Shown here piece by piece: positions 51,867 through 59,762 of a DNA stretch of 64,000 bases. The first letter of the stretch is position 1, and each line of letters starts with the position of its first letter. Location of the stretch: the NCBI RefSeq assembly GCF_900110245.1, contig NZ_FOCZ01000001.1, forward strand, positions 620,001 through 684,000, written 5' to 3'. The DNA is from Niastella yeongjuensis. GTDB taxonomy: Bacteria; Bacteroidota; Bacteroidia; Chitinophagales; Chitinophagaceae. Under the pieces are notes generated by a model. The model was not told the DNA's origin. It did not search any database and saw only the letters and a list, made by a program, of their open reading frames with translations. Position numbers and translations under genes: made by a program.

Positions 51867-52289
51867 TTATTTTTTCCCTAGCATTTGTTTCACCAGCTCC
51901 ACCTTCTCCCGCTCAGCCTGTAACAATCGTTCATACAATTTCTTGTTTTCTTCCATTGCCTCTACAAACTTATCCAAAGCATTGAAGTTACAATAGTTAT
52001 TAGTTGAACCACCACCCTGGTTCACACTATTGTCGTGGAAAGAAAAGTTATTGGTAATGAAATTAATCACGGCCTCGGGGTCATAGTTTTTAATTGACTC
52101 AACAGGCACTTTTAAAGCATTTGCTACCTGATCTAAAGTTGCAGGTTCGATTTCTTCCTTAGCCTCCAGCAATGATATTTTCTTCTGATTCCAATCGTCA
52201 CCCATCAATTCTGCTAATGTTTCTTGCTTCATTTTTCTTATTTCGCGTATACTTTTAATATTCTCACCCTGATGTGTTGAAATGGCCAT
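51867..52289 (-). CDS. XRE-family helix-turn-helix regulator with C-terminal coiled coil
   Basis: A 140-aa protein. Residues 9-68 form a Cro/C1-type HTH (IKSIREIRKMKQETLAELMG, WNQKKISLLEAKEEIEPATL), followed by an Asn/Ser-rich linker (NFSFHDNSVNQGGGSTNNY) and a helical tail ending KLYERLLQAEREKVELVKQM. This layout is common in Bacteroidota accessory regions. A TATATTTG box (52315-52308 on the minus strand) lies 19 nt before the ATG. It may control the genes downstream in the block. Confidence 0.85.
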   Translation of the reverse strand: MAISTHQGENIKSIREIRKMKQETLAELMGDDWNQKKISLLEAKEEIEPATLDQVANALKVPVESIKNYDPEAVINFITNNFSFHDNSVNQGGGSTNNYCNFNALDKFVEAMEENKKLYERLLQAEREKVELVKQMLGKK

Positions 52290-52307
52290 ACCGTTAGAGT
52301 TAGATTA

Positions 52308-52315
52308 CAAATATA
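52308..52315 (-). promoter_or_regulatory. -7 box of the XRE regulator gene
   Basis: Reads TATATTTG on the minus strand, an exact TAnnTTTG match, 18 nt before the start codon. No clear -33 box. Confidence 0.45.
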
Positions 52316-52454
52316 ATTTTTTGAAGTTATGAAAACCCAGGTAAATTCTGCAGAATAAAATATTCCCCAAACCGGATAAAGTATGCGGCCACAGAATAAT
52401 GTAGAAAGAAAGCGCTCCATTACTTTGCTAAATATTCAACCCATAACCGCAGAT

Positions 52455-52522
52455 ATTAATAAAGCTCTAATTAGTAGCACTGAACTGTAAACATCTTCTA
52501 TCACCTAAAGAGCTTTATTAAT
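52455..52522 (+). promoter_or_regulatory. 14-bp perfect inverted repeat ending at the symE-like start codon
   Basis: ATTAATAAAGCTCT (52455-52468) is exactly complementary to AGAGCTTTATTAAT (52509-52522), with a 40-nt loop; the ATG begins at 52524. If transcribed, the stem would bury the ribosome entry region. A weak -7-like box (TTACTTTG, 52420-52427) upstream would place it in the leader. Confidence 0.75.
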
Positions 52523-52523
52523 T

Positions 52524-52871
52524 ATGAGCAAATCAATATCACAACCTGTACCCCTTCTTGCAACCGAAGACGAAACATGGGAGGCCGCTGAATTTATAAT
52601 GAAATCAATCTCCAATGGCAGTGTACGCGATTCTTTACATATTATCCGCCACAATGGATACTACTTAAAGAAAATCATAAGAAGCATAAAAATCAACGAA
52701 CGCTTTCAGTCCAATGACGCGCACAGTCCCTGCCCTTGTACTATTGTGCCAGAAATATTATTGCGCGGCAAATGGTTACAGCGTACCGGCTTTCAGCCGG
52801 GCAACATGGTATGGGTACTTCCGTTCGCTGATCTGCTGATTGTTATTCCGCAGGAGGGTCTTAAAAAATAA
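52524..52871 (+). CDS. SymE-like toxin, 115 aa
   Basis: The C-terminal part (residues 75-112: VPEILLRGKWLQRTGFQPGN, then WVLPFADLLIVIPQE) matches the AbrB-like fold of SymE toxins, in which the pattern is P-x-I-x-L-x-G-x-WL-x3-GF-x2-G. SymE in Escherichia coli is an SOS-induced RNA-interfering or nucleoid-condensing protein repressed by the antisense RNA SymR. The N-terminal 70 residues are helical with a CPC motif at 70-72 and are not part of the E. coli protein. It is divergent from the XRE gene. A large hairpin precedes the start. No antisense RNA can be proven here. Confidence 0.7.
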   Translation: MSKSISQPVPLLATEDETWEAAEFIMKSISNGSVRDSLHIIRHNGYYLKKIIRSIKINERFQSNDAHSPCPCTIVPEILLRGKWLQRTGFQPGNMVWVLPFADLLIVIPQEGLKK

Positions 52872-52904
52872 GATGTAAGTGAAATGTGGTCGTCACATCC
52901 CAGA

Positions 52905-53001
52905 GGTATTGCCTTGGATAGCCTGGGGATGGCCTAACCATTGCCTGAGGATTGCCTGGCGCACTAGGGTACCAGTAGCGTCTCAAGGCCATCCCCAGGG
53001 C
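52905..53001. repeat. Inverted repeat element built of 10-11-bp units ending in GCCT
   Basis: GCCT recurs at 52911, 52921, 52932, 52943 and 52954 (spacing 10, 11, 11, 11), in units such as gaggattgcct. AGCCTGGGGATGGCCT (52920-52935) is complementary at 14 of 16 positions to AGGCCATCCCCAGGGC (52986-53001). It follows the SymE-like gene. Confidence 0.7.
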
Positions 53002-53073
53002 AATATGACTACCATTCCGACGCCATTACGCTACCATTTCTTCGGGTCTGCACTTGCTCTACACGCTATCATG

Positions 53074-53143
53074 TTCGGGATTTGTTTTGGTTTTCCCGGA
53101 GAAAACAGGGTCTTTACCTAAGAGAAACCCGAACAAATCCCGA
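53074..53143. repeat. Second inverted repeat built of 11-bp units (TTCGGGATTTG type)
   Basis: The left arm begins TTCGGGATTTG (53074) and continues TTTTGGTTTT; the right arm (53123-53143) begins GAAACCCGAAC and ends AAATCCCGAA. The arms pair at 19 of 21 positions, around a loop of about 27 bp. It sits in the same 480-bp gap as the GCCT and GAAGTAA elements; no gene is seen in the gap (52872-53353). Confidence 0.7.
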
Positions 53144-53275
53144 AGAAAAGTGAGTTAAACCCCTGTCAAACAACTGTCCTTCAATACATTACACACCTTA
53201 CAAACAAACATCCATATCGCATTTCACTGGCAATCAACTTCTACAACGATTTCCTCACTCCCATTTCCACAAAAA

Positions 53276-53342
53276 ATAAGAGGTAAGAGATTCACAAACC
53301 TCTTACCTCATACTTCTTACCTCTTACTTCCTACTTCTTATT
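53276..53342. repeat. Heptanucleotide repeat cluster (GAAGTAA family), right flank of the accessory block
   Basis: Six consecutive heptads (tcttacc, tcatact, tcttacc, tcttact, tcctact, tcttatt; 53301-53342), preceded by an inverse arm AATAAGAGGTAAGAG (53276-53290) that pairs with the first units. The transcript of the following minus gene ends 12 bp beyond. Confidence 0.85.
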
Positions 53343-53353
53343 TCAGTAAGAAT

Positions 53354-54406
53354 CTACCCCTTATAATACGGCATATTCACATCCGCAAACTTCTTCTGCG
53401 CCGCTTCCCAGGTACTTATTGCTTGCGTGCGCTCTTTGTTCACCGCATTGTTTGTTTTGTTGAAGTTATTCACCGCTTCGTTGTATTCATTCACAGTTTT
53501 ATTAAACGTATCCACATCTTCTTTGGTACGACTGTTAGCCGCCTTTGCATCAAACGACTTCTTCGTTTTAGTGAAGTTCTCTTCTTTCAGATAGAAATCT
53601 GTGAGTTTGGGCACATCAGTCTCTGCCATCTTCTTATAATACTTCAGTACCTCACGACAGGCATTGGCCAGCGTTGGATCGCCATTGAAACTTTTCAAGG
53701 TGTCTAAGCCTTTTAAGCCATCAGTAGCAAAGCGCAATAAAGAGTTGCGCGATTGCTCCACATCATTCACCTTTTTATTATTCATGGCAGTTGTCATTTC
53801 CATATCCTGCCAGTTGCATTTGAAGAAGATGAGGAACACCGAATTGGTATAATCGTTTACTTTACCAGCCAGCTCCAGTTTATTATCCAGGGCATCTTTG
53901 GTACTATCCACCTTTACATTATACTTTGCGGCAAATGTCATAGAGGTCTGGTGCAGCTGTTCAAAACCTTCATTCAACTTCTCGGTTACTTTTTCCTGTA
54001 ACAACAGGTAGGCCGACATAGCATCAAATGATTGCTCAGCCACCTCTTCCATATCCACTATCTTTTTATAATCCTCATTAAAAACACGGTAGCATAAAGT
54101 GATGTAGTCAATAGCGCCCTGGCGAAGGGTGTTATCGCCTTTGTACTTGGGCAGATCGGTTGTTTTGTATTTGCTTTGATTGATGGTCTCGATCACTTCA
54201 GCGCGCAACTTTTCAACTTTACGGGCTCTTCGGCCATGCGCTGCGGCACTCAGGTATTGCATGTACTTGGCATCCATACCACCGCGGGCATTAGTAATAG
54301 CGGTCATATATTCTCCGGGGTTTTCAATGGCCTGCGCACGCGAAGAGAAGGTAATACTCATACATACAATGAGCAGCACGACAAGGTTGTGTACATTTTT
54401 TTTCAT
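53354..54406 (-). CDS. LIC11966-like secreted protein, 350 aa
   Basis: Signal peptide (KKNVHNLVVLLIVCMSITFSSRA), then an all-helical mature protein: YLSAAAHGRRARKVEKLRAE, ITLCYRVFNEDYKKIVDMEE, EQSFDAMSAYLLLQEKVTEK, and AANSRTKEDVDTFNKTVNEY near the C-terminus. This pattern fits the LIC11966 surface-protein family (DUF3829-like region), first named in Leptospira; function unknown. It lies 33 bp downstream of prc on the same strand, and probably shares its transcript. Confidence 0.82.
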   Translation of the reverse strand: MKKNVHNLVVLLIVCMSITFSSRAQAIENPGEYMTAITNARGGMDAKYMQYLSAAAHGRRARKVEKLRAEVIETINQSKYKTTDLPKYKGDNTLRQGAIDYITLCYRVFNEDYKKIVDMEEVAEQSFDAMSAYLLLQEKVTEKLNEGFEQLHQTSMTFAAKYNVKVDSTKDALDNKLELAGKVNDYTNSVFLIFFKCNWQDMEMTTAMNNKKVNDVEQSRNSLLRFATDGLKGLDTLKSFNGDPTLANACREVLKYYKKMAETDVPKLTDFYLKEENFTKTKKSFDAKAANSRTKEDVDTFNKTVNEYNEAVNNFNKTNNAVNKERTQAISTWEAAQKKFADVNMPYYKG

Positions 54407-54439
54407 AGCTGATTGTTTGGCTATTATAAGGGTTGTTGG

Positions 54440-56518
54440 TTACTGTTTCATAGTGCTGAGCACCTGGTAGGCGATCTTTACATACGCATCGGTCAACAGG
54501 TTCTCTTTCCATTCGCCATCTAGCTCGTTATCATGCTCGCGCTGCTTTTGGGTAGCAGGCTTTACCACTTTATAAATGGCCTTTTCATCCTTGGGTTCCT
54601 TGATCGCTTCCGCCTGTTTATGTTTTGCTTCCTTACGCATCCAGGCTTCTTCTATATGCAAGGAGATATCTTTCTTTACACTGGCTGTTTTTGTATACTC
54701 GATGTATCGCTGTACATAGCTAAAGTATGGAGACGCTGCCATTTCTTTCTTCGCTACCGCATCAGCTGCAGCCACCGGTAATGGAGCCAGTGGTTTATAA
54801 TATTTGTTGGAATCTATTGTCGTTGGCGGCAACACATATTTCTCATTCACTTCCCGTTCCGGAGCGGCATCAGTTAAATCGGGTAAACTGATGTCTGGTT
54901 GAACCCCATGCGCCTGCGCAGTAGTGCCGTTTATACGGAACAGCCTGGAAGTGGTTAGCTTTATATAACTGGAAGCTACTGTTTTCCCATTGTAGGTTTC
55001 CAGGTTTATTGTTGTGTCCATGGGCAACACAATCTGTGCAGTGGCTTTCCCATAAGTCGGTGAACCTACTATCAATGCCCGGTGATAATCCTGCATTACG
55101 GCCGCCACCATTTCTGAGGCAGATGCGCTGAACCCATTCACCAGCATCAATAAGGGACCATCATAAATGGTACCACGCACGGCGTCTTTCAAAGTCTCTG
55201 GTTTGGGCGCCGCCTTATATTTTAACATCGCTACCGGACCGGCATCTATAAAGATCCCCGACAGTTCAACCGCTTCCTGCAGTGATCCGCCGCCGTTATA
55301 GCGCAGATCGATCATCAATCCCTCAATGTTTTCCTTCTTTAATTTAATGATCTCTTTGGCCACATCATTGGCACAGCCATTTATCCCCAGGGTTCCTTCC
55401 CAGTCTGAATAAAAGGCAGGCAATGAGATATAACCTATTTTGCGGTCGCCCTGCAGAATATAACTTTTCACTTTGTCCTCTTCTTCATCTTCCTGCTCTG
55501 CTGCGCGCTCTTTATGTAACGCCACCTGCCGGGTAGTTCCATCGGCTTTCTTCACTGTGATGTTAACTGTATTGCCGCCTGAGGTAGATAATGTTCTTTC
55601 GATTTCTTCTACATCAGCATCTGCCACATCTATTGGCTCTTTCTTCTCCCACTGTATAGATTGGATCTTATCGCCCTGATTCAAACGCCCACTTTGGTAA
55701 GCCGAACTTCCAGGCTTCAGGTATTCGATCTGGGCATGGCCTTCATCGTCTTTACTAAAGGTTAATCCATATTCGAGTGGTTTCTTGCCCAGGTGGCTTT
55801 CAAATTCCTCTTTGGCATCAGATGAAAAATACGCCGTGTGCGGGTCGTAAGTAACAGCCAGCGCCTGGCAATACATATTGCCGATCATGAATTCAATTCC
55901 CAGCGGACTTTGTAATACCCTTTTTACAGATCGCTTAATGGTGACATTAGCCTTTTTCCTCAAGGAGGGCTCCAGGCTGTCAACGAGTCTTTTTGTTGGT
56001 TGTTTGGAAGGGAAAGCCAATTCATTGTATTCCAGCAAGCCTGCCAGCACCGTTAACTTCAGCAGCTTGTACATTTTTGCATGCATAACTTGCATGTTCG
56101 CCGGATAGGTAGTGTCCTCTGCTACCGTATACTTTTCTTTCAGCAGGAAATTGAAAGGCGTTTTACAAATATTATCCAGCATGGTGTCTGCCTGTTGCAG
56201 CCGCTGTTGGTAAGTAGTGATCAGTAATTGCAGGAAGTCTGATTTCTTACCCTTGATCTGGTCATCCAGTTGTAAGCGATAGGCGGATAACTTTTTTACA
56301 TCGTCCTGCGAAAAGAATATGCGTTGCTCATCCAATTCCTCCATCAATTCATTAAAAATAGCAGCTGATCGTTCATCATCTAACGGGCGGGGTTGAATGT
56401 GGAATTTCTCTACCATGCGGCTCACCACATAAGCATCGGTAACAGCTTTTTGAATTGACTGGGCATCAACTACGTTACAGCCTGTGACTACAAAGATCAG
56501 GACTAGAAATATGCGCAT
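54440..56518 (-). CDS. prc: Tail-specific protease, Prc/Tsp (S41 family)
   Basis: Periplasmic C-terminal processing peptidase, 692 aa. A short leader ending VVTGCNVVDAQ may be a lipoprotein or Sec signal. N-terminal helical domain (AYVVSRMVEKFHIQPRPLDD), PDZ domain (KPLEYGLTFSKDDEGHAQIE, SAYQSGRLNQGDKIQSI), then the S41 core with SYILQGDRKIGYISLPAFYS and the catalytic segment NGFSASASEMVAAVMQDYHR (Ser nucleophile) and PTYGKATAQ (Lys). The C-terminal DUF3340-like helical domain follows. It degrades misfolded or tagged periplasmic proteins. Confidence 0.95.
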   Translation of the reverse strand: MRIFLVLIFVVTGCNVVDAQSIQKAVTDAYVVSRMVEKFHIQPRPLDDERSAAIFNELMEELDEQRIFFSQDDVKKLSAYRLQLDDQIKGKKSDFLQLLITTYQQRLQQADTMLDNICKTPFNFLLKEKYTVAEDTTYPANMQVMHAKMYKLLKLTVLAGLLEYNELAFPSKQPTKRLVDSLEPSLRKKANVTIKRSVKRVLQSPLGIEFMIGNMYCQALAVTYDPHTAYFSSDAKEEFESHLGKKPLEYGLTFSKDDEGHAQIEYLKPGSSAYQSGRLNQGDKIQSIQWEKKEPIDVADADVEEIERTLSTSGGNTVNITVKKADGTTRQVALHKERAAEQEDEEEDKVKSYILQGDRKIGYISLPAFYSDWEGTLGINGCANDVAKEIIKLKKENIEGLMIDLRYNGGGSLQEAVELSGIFIDAGPVAMLKYKAAPKPETLKDAVRGTIYDGPLLMLVNGFSASASEMVAAVMQDYHRALIVGSPTYGKATAQIVLPMDTTINLETYNGKTVASSYIKLTTSRLFRINGTTAQAHGVQPDISLPDLTDAAPEREVNEKYVLPPTTIDSNKYYKPLAPLPVAAADAVAKKEMAASPYFSYVQRYIEYTKTASVKKDISLHIEEAWMRKEAKHKQAEAIKEPKDEKAIYKVVKPATQKQREHDNELDGEWKENLLTDAYVKIAYQVLSTMKQ

Positions 56519-56567
56519 ATTACTTCCAAGGTTATTAATTCAGCAGGAGGAATCGCTACAGACAGAT

Positions 56568-57101
56568 TTACCAGATTTTTTCGAAATCAACTAGAATTTT
56601 ACAGTCTGGAAAAATAAATTCGTGTACTATATTTTTACCAGATTGCTTTAACTCATATTCTCTATCAATCAACTCATATATCTCCACTCTCTCTTTATCT
56701 GGTGTTACGATAATATAATATTTAACTCCCTTTGATTCGTAAATATTAAACTTAGTATACCGGTCGGTCAACTCCGTTTTTGTTGATATAATTTCAACAA
56801 CAAGTACTGGCGGAAAATCGAGATAGTCTTTTGTTATTTCTTCAGCTACCACCAATAAATCTGGCTGCAATATGGTATCCTCCGACACCTTGTATGCTAT
56901 TGGCAGATAAGCACTACATTCTTTACTTAATTCTAAGGGAATTGTAAATACAGTAGCAACCTTCGAGGAGATTATCTGATGCTTTATATCAGAGCTTGAG
57001 GTTATGGCAAATGGCAACCCATTTATCAATTCCCAAAGACCTTCCCACCTCACCCATTGATCGTAAGTATAATATGGTATTATTCTTTCAGAACTTCGCA
57101 C
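56568..57101 (-). CDS. Uma2-family (DUF820) PD-(D/E)XK nuclease-like protein
   Basis: A 177-aa protein with the DUF820 pattern: LQPDLLVVAEE, then PPVLVVEIISTKTELTDRYTKFNIYESKGVKYYIIV in two parts, where the D, E and K residues of the nuclease core are present. Members occur in many copies in cyanobacteria and are thought to be remnants of restriction-like nucleases; activity is unproven. The gene is AT-richer than prc and the dehydrogenase gene, suggesting transfer. A palindrome lies upstream. Confidence 0.85.
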   Translation of the reverse strand: MRSSERIIPYYTYDQWVRWEGLWELINGLPFAITSSSDIKHQIISSKVATVFTIPLELSKECSAYLPIAYKVSEDTILQPDLLVVAEEITKDYLDFPPVLVVEIISTKTELTDRYTKFNIYESKGVKYYIIVTPDKERVEIYELIDREYELKQSGKNIVHEFIFPDCKILVDFEKIW

Positions 57102-57125
57102 TGACTTCTTTTTTATAAAGATATA

Positions 57126-57140
57126 TATTCAGTCTGAATA
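57126..57140. promoter_or_regulatory. Palindrome upstream of the Uma2 gene
   Basis: TATTCAG-T-CTGAATA, perfect 7+1+7, 25 bp before the ATG at 57101. Candidate operator. Confidence 0.4.
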
Positions 57141-57198
57141 ATGAAAGAGGGCTGACGTATACATTATTGATTACTAATTATATGCAACACATTTGCTA

Positions 57199-59202
57199 CT
57201 AATATTTTAGCAACTTCACCATCGTTTCGTGCAGCCGGGCTTTGGCCAGGAAGTTATTTTCCAGGTCGATGTTGAACGGTACCGGTGTATCGAGGGAGGC
57301 ACAACGCATTACCGGCGCATCAAGCAGTTCAAAACAATGCTCGCCTATCCAGGCGGCAACTTCCCCTCCAATACCACCAGTCATGGTATCCTCATGCAAT
57401 ACCAGCACCCGGCCGGTTCTGCCCACTGCTTCCCTGATGGCTTCGTAATCGAGCGGTAACAGGGTACGTAAGTCGAGAATGTCGATGGAGATCTCGGGAT
57501 AATGAGCAGCATATTCCTGTGCCCAAATTACCCCCTGTCCGTAAGTGATAATACTGCAATCACTACCCGAACGCACATGACGGGCTTTGCCGATCTCAAT
57601 TTCATAATAATGTTCTGGCACATTGCCATGTACACTCCGGTACAGGGCCTTATGCTCAAAAAACAACACGGGATTGGGATCGTTGATGGCGGCGATAAGC
57701 AATCCTTTTGCATCGGCCGGGGAAGAAGGATATACCACCTTCAAACCCGGTGTATGCACGAACCACGCTTCATTGGTTTGGGAGTGAAAAGGTCCAGCCC
57801 CTACGCCGGCGCCGCATGGCATTCTTATTACCACATTGGCCGACTGGCCCCACCGGTAATGGATCTTGGCCAGGTTGTTTACGATCTGCGTAAAACCCAT
57901 GGTCACAAAATCGGCAAACTGCATTTCTATCATCGAGCGGTAGCCCTGAATGCTCAGTCCCAATGCAGCGCCCAAAATAGCACTTTCGCAAAGCGGCGTG
58001 TTGCGCACGCGGTCTTTACCAAACTCTTCTACAAAACCTTCCGTTATTTTAAATACACCGCCGTATTCGGCAATGTCCTGCCCCATTAATATGAGGTCGG
58101 CATGTTCCTGCATACTCTGGTGAAGTCCTTCTTTAACAGCATCAATAAAACGCTGTTCTTTCACAGCGCCGGCTGTCGATGGGTTTTCTTCATCGTATTG
58201 CATGCCTCTTACATCCAGCTTATTTTCGGCGTATACCTCCCGCAATTCCCGGTCTGTATCTACAAACATAGGTTTGGCATTAAAGCCAATATTGCATTCC
58301 ACATCCACATAGTCTTTCAGATCCTGGTGAATGGCTTCTACCTCTTCTTTTGTCAGGATCTTTTTTGATAACAGGAACTGTTCAAAATTCTTGATGGGGT
58401 CCTTGATGTCCCATACATCAAACAAATAAGAAGGAACGTATTTGGTGCCGCTGGCTTCTTCATGGCCGCGCATGCGGAAAGTAGCGCATTCAACCAGGTA
58501 GGGCCGTTGATATTCCAGACAATATTTCTTTACACCCTTAATAGTGTCGTATACGTTGAGGATATTATTACCGTCTATTTTTACACCGTCAATACCATAG
58601 CCGCGGGCTTTTTCTACCAGCGCTTCGCAGCGGTATTGCTCATTTACGGGCGTGCTTAGGGCATAGCCATTGTTCTCTATCACAAAGATCACCGGCAGAT
58701 CCCACACGGCAGCCACATTTACCGCTTCGTGAAAATCGCCTTCGCTGGTGCCGCCTTCGCCGGTAAACACTACCACTACTTTATCTTCTTTCCTGAGTTT
58801 ATGAGCAAGGGCAATCCCATCTGCAATGCCTAACTGCGGGCCCAAATGCGAGATCATACCGCAAATATGGTGCTGGGCATTTCCAAAATGAAAACTGCGT
58901 TCCCGTCCTTTGCTATATCCACTCTGGTTTCCCTGCCATTGCATCAACAATTTATGCAGCGGCATATGCCGGCTTGTAAACACACCCAGGTTCCGGTGCA
59001 GGGGTAGTATCCACTCGTCTTCGTCCAGCGCCTGGGTAACACCCACGGCGATTGCTTCCTGTCCAATTCCACTAAACCATTTTGAGATTTTTCCCTGCCG
59101 TAACAACACCAGCATTTTTTCTTCGATCATCCGGGGCAATAACAGGCTCTTATACAAATGAACCAGCTGGTCATAGGTTAAATCTTTACTGTCGAAGTGC
59201 AT
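57199..59202 (-). CDS. 2-oxo-acid dehydrogenase E1, fused alpha and beta subunits
   Basis: Thiamine diphosphate enzyme that decarboxylates branched-chain 2-oxo acids (or pyruvate) and passes the acyl group to E2. The alpha part (about residues 1-330) has FTGEGGTSEGDFHEAVNVAA and FVIENNGYAL of the ThDP site; the beta part (about 345-667) has GQDIAEYGGVFKITEGF, NTPLCESAILGAALGLSI, HSQTNEAWFVHTPGLKVVYP and LRTLLPLDYEAI. In most organisms these are two genes. I start it at 59202 (MHFDSKDLTYDQL), since the upstream 36 in-frame residues are Lys-rich and unlike the family. E2 and E3 are not in the window. Confidence 0.92.
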   Translation of the reverse strand: MHFDSKDLTYDQLVHLYKSLLLPRMIEEKMLVLLRQGKISKWFSGIGQEAIAVGVTQALDEDEWILPLHRNLGVFTSRHMPLHKLLMQWQGNQSGYSKGRERSFHFGNAQHHICGMISHLGPQLGIADGIALAHKLRKEDKVVVVFTGEGGTSEGDFHEAVNVAAVWDLPVIFVIENNGYALSTPVNEQYRCEALVEKARGYGIDGVKIDGNNILNVYDTIKGVKKYCLEYQRPYLVECATFRMRGHEEASGTKYVPSYLFDVWDIKDPIKNFEQFLLSKKILTKEEVEAIHQDLKDYVDVECNIGFNAKPMFVDTDRELREVYAENKLDVRGMQYDEENPSTAGAVKEQRFIDAVKEGLHQSMQEHADLILMGQDIAEYGGVFKITEGFVEEFGKDRVRNTPLCESAILGAALGLSIQGYRSMIEMQFADFVTMGFTQIVNNLAKIHYRWGQSANVVIRMPCGAGVGAGPFHSQTNEAWFVHTPGLKVVYPSSPADAKGLLIAAINDPNPVLFFEHKALYRSVHGNVPEHYYEIEIGKARHVRSGSDCSIITYGQGVIWAQEYAAHYPEISIDILDLRTLLPLDYEAIREAVGRTGRVLVLHEDTMTGGIGGEVAAWIGEHCFELLDAPVMRCASLDTPVPFNIDLENNFLAKARLHETMVKLLKY

Positions 59203-59263
59203 ACAATAATAAAATAGTGTACTATGAAGGTAGGGCAAATCAAATATCCGTAAGCGATGGAGG

Positions 59264-59611
59264 CTATTCTTTTTCGTTTCTTTTTTCTTTATATAATACC
59301 GACGTAACAATCGACAATAACAAACTAAACAACAACGCCCACCAGAACCCGTCTACCGCAAAACCTTTTAATAACTTGTCGGCCAGGATAATGATGAGGG
59401 CATTGATCACAAATAAAAAAAGCCCTAATGTTACCAGGGTAATGGGGAAGGTGATGAAAATCAGGATGGGTTTTACAATGGCATTTAAAATAGCCAATAC
59501 GAAGGCCAGTACAATAGCCGTTGTGAACGTATCTAAATGCACCCCTCTTAAAATGTATGATAACCCAAAGGCTACAATGGAGGTCACAATCATACGCATG
59601 ATAAAGTTCAT
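59264..59611 (-). CDS. Phage-holin-family (YvlD-like) membrane protein
   Basis: A 115-aa membrane protein with four helices: MIVTSIVAFGLSYILRGVHL, TTAIVLAFVLAILNAIVKP, FITFPITLVTLGLFLFVINA and ALLFSLLLSIVTSVLY. The conserved VDGFWWALLF lies before the last helix. The superfamily is named after holins but these chromosomal members (YvlD) have no lysis role known. I start at 59611; 17 residues upstream are in frame but overlap a terminator arm. Confidence 0.88.
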   Translation of the reverse strand: MNFIMRMIVTSIVAFGLSYILRGVHLDTFTTAIVLAFVLAILNAIVKPILIFITFPITLVTLGLFLFVINALIIILADKLLKGFAVDGFWWALLFSLLLSIVTSVLYKEKRNEKE

Positions 59612-59660
59612 AATGATGGGGTTTGGTTGTATATAAGTGGTGAAAACCGGGAAATGTAAC

Positions 59661-59688
59661 AAGCCCGTACCGGTATGGGGACGGGCTT
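59661..59688 (-). terminator. Hairpin after the M16 peptidase genes
   Basis: AAGCCCGT (59661-59668) pairs with ACGGGCTT (59681-59688) around 12 nt. It lies between the stop of the M16 gene (59763) and the holin-like gene on the same strand; the T-run is poor, so strength is uncertain. Confidence 0.5.
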
Positions 59689-59733
59689 GTTATATGTCGT
59701 GAAACGGCAAACGTGAAAGAGCTCGCGGCATTT

Positions 59734-59761
59734 TCTGCCCTCTGCCTTCTGCCCTCTGCCC
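59734..59761. repeat. Heptanucleotide repeats TCTGCCY x4
   Basis: tctgccc, tctgcct, tctgccc, tctgccc run on a 7-bp period immediately after the stop codon of the M16-like gene at 59763 (minus strand). A third heptad family in the window, with another base composition. Confidence 0.85.
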
Positions 59762-59762
59762 T

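Noticed and set aside
52879-53121. 80-codon frame after the SymE-like gene
   Set aside because: It is formed entirely by the GCCT and TTCGGG repeat elements.
53276-53342. CRISPR-like array
   Set aside because: Units are 7 bp with no spacers; no cas genes in the window.
59264-59611. Prophage holin
   Set aside because: No other phage genes nearby; the YvlD-type members are ordinary chromosomal membrane proteins.
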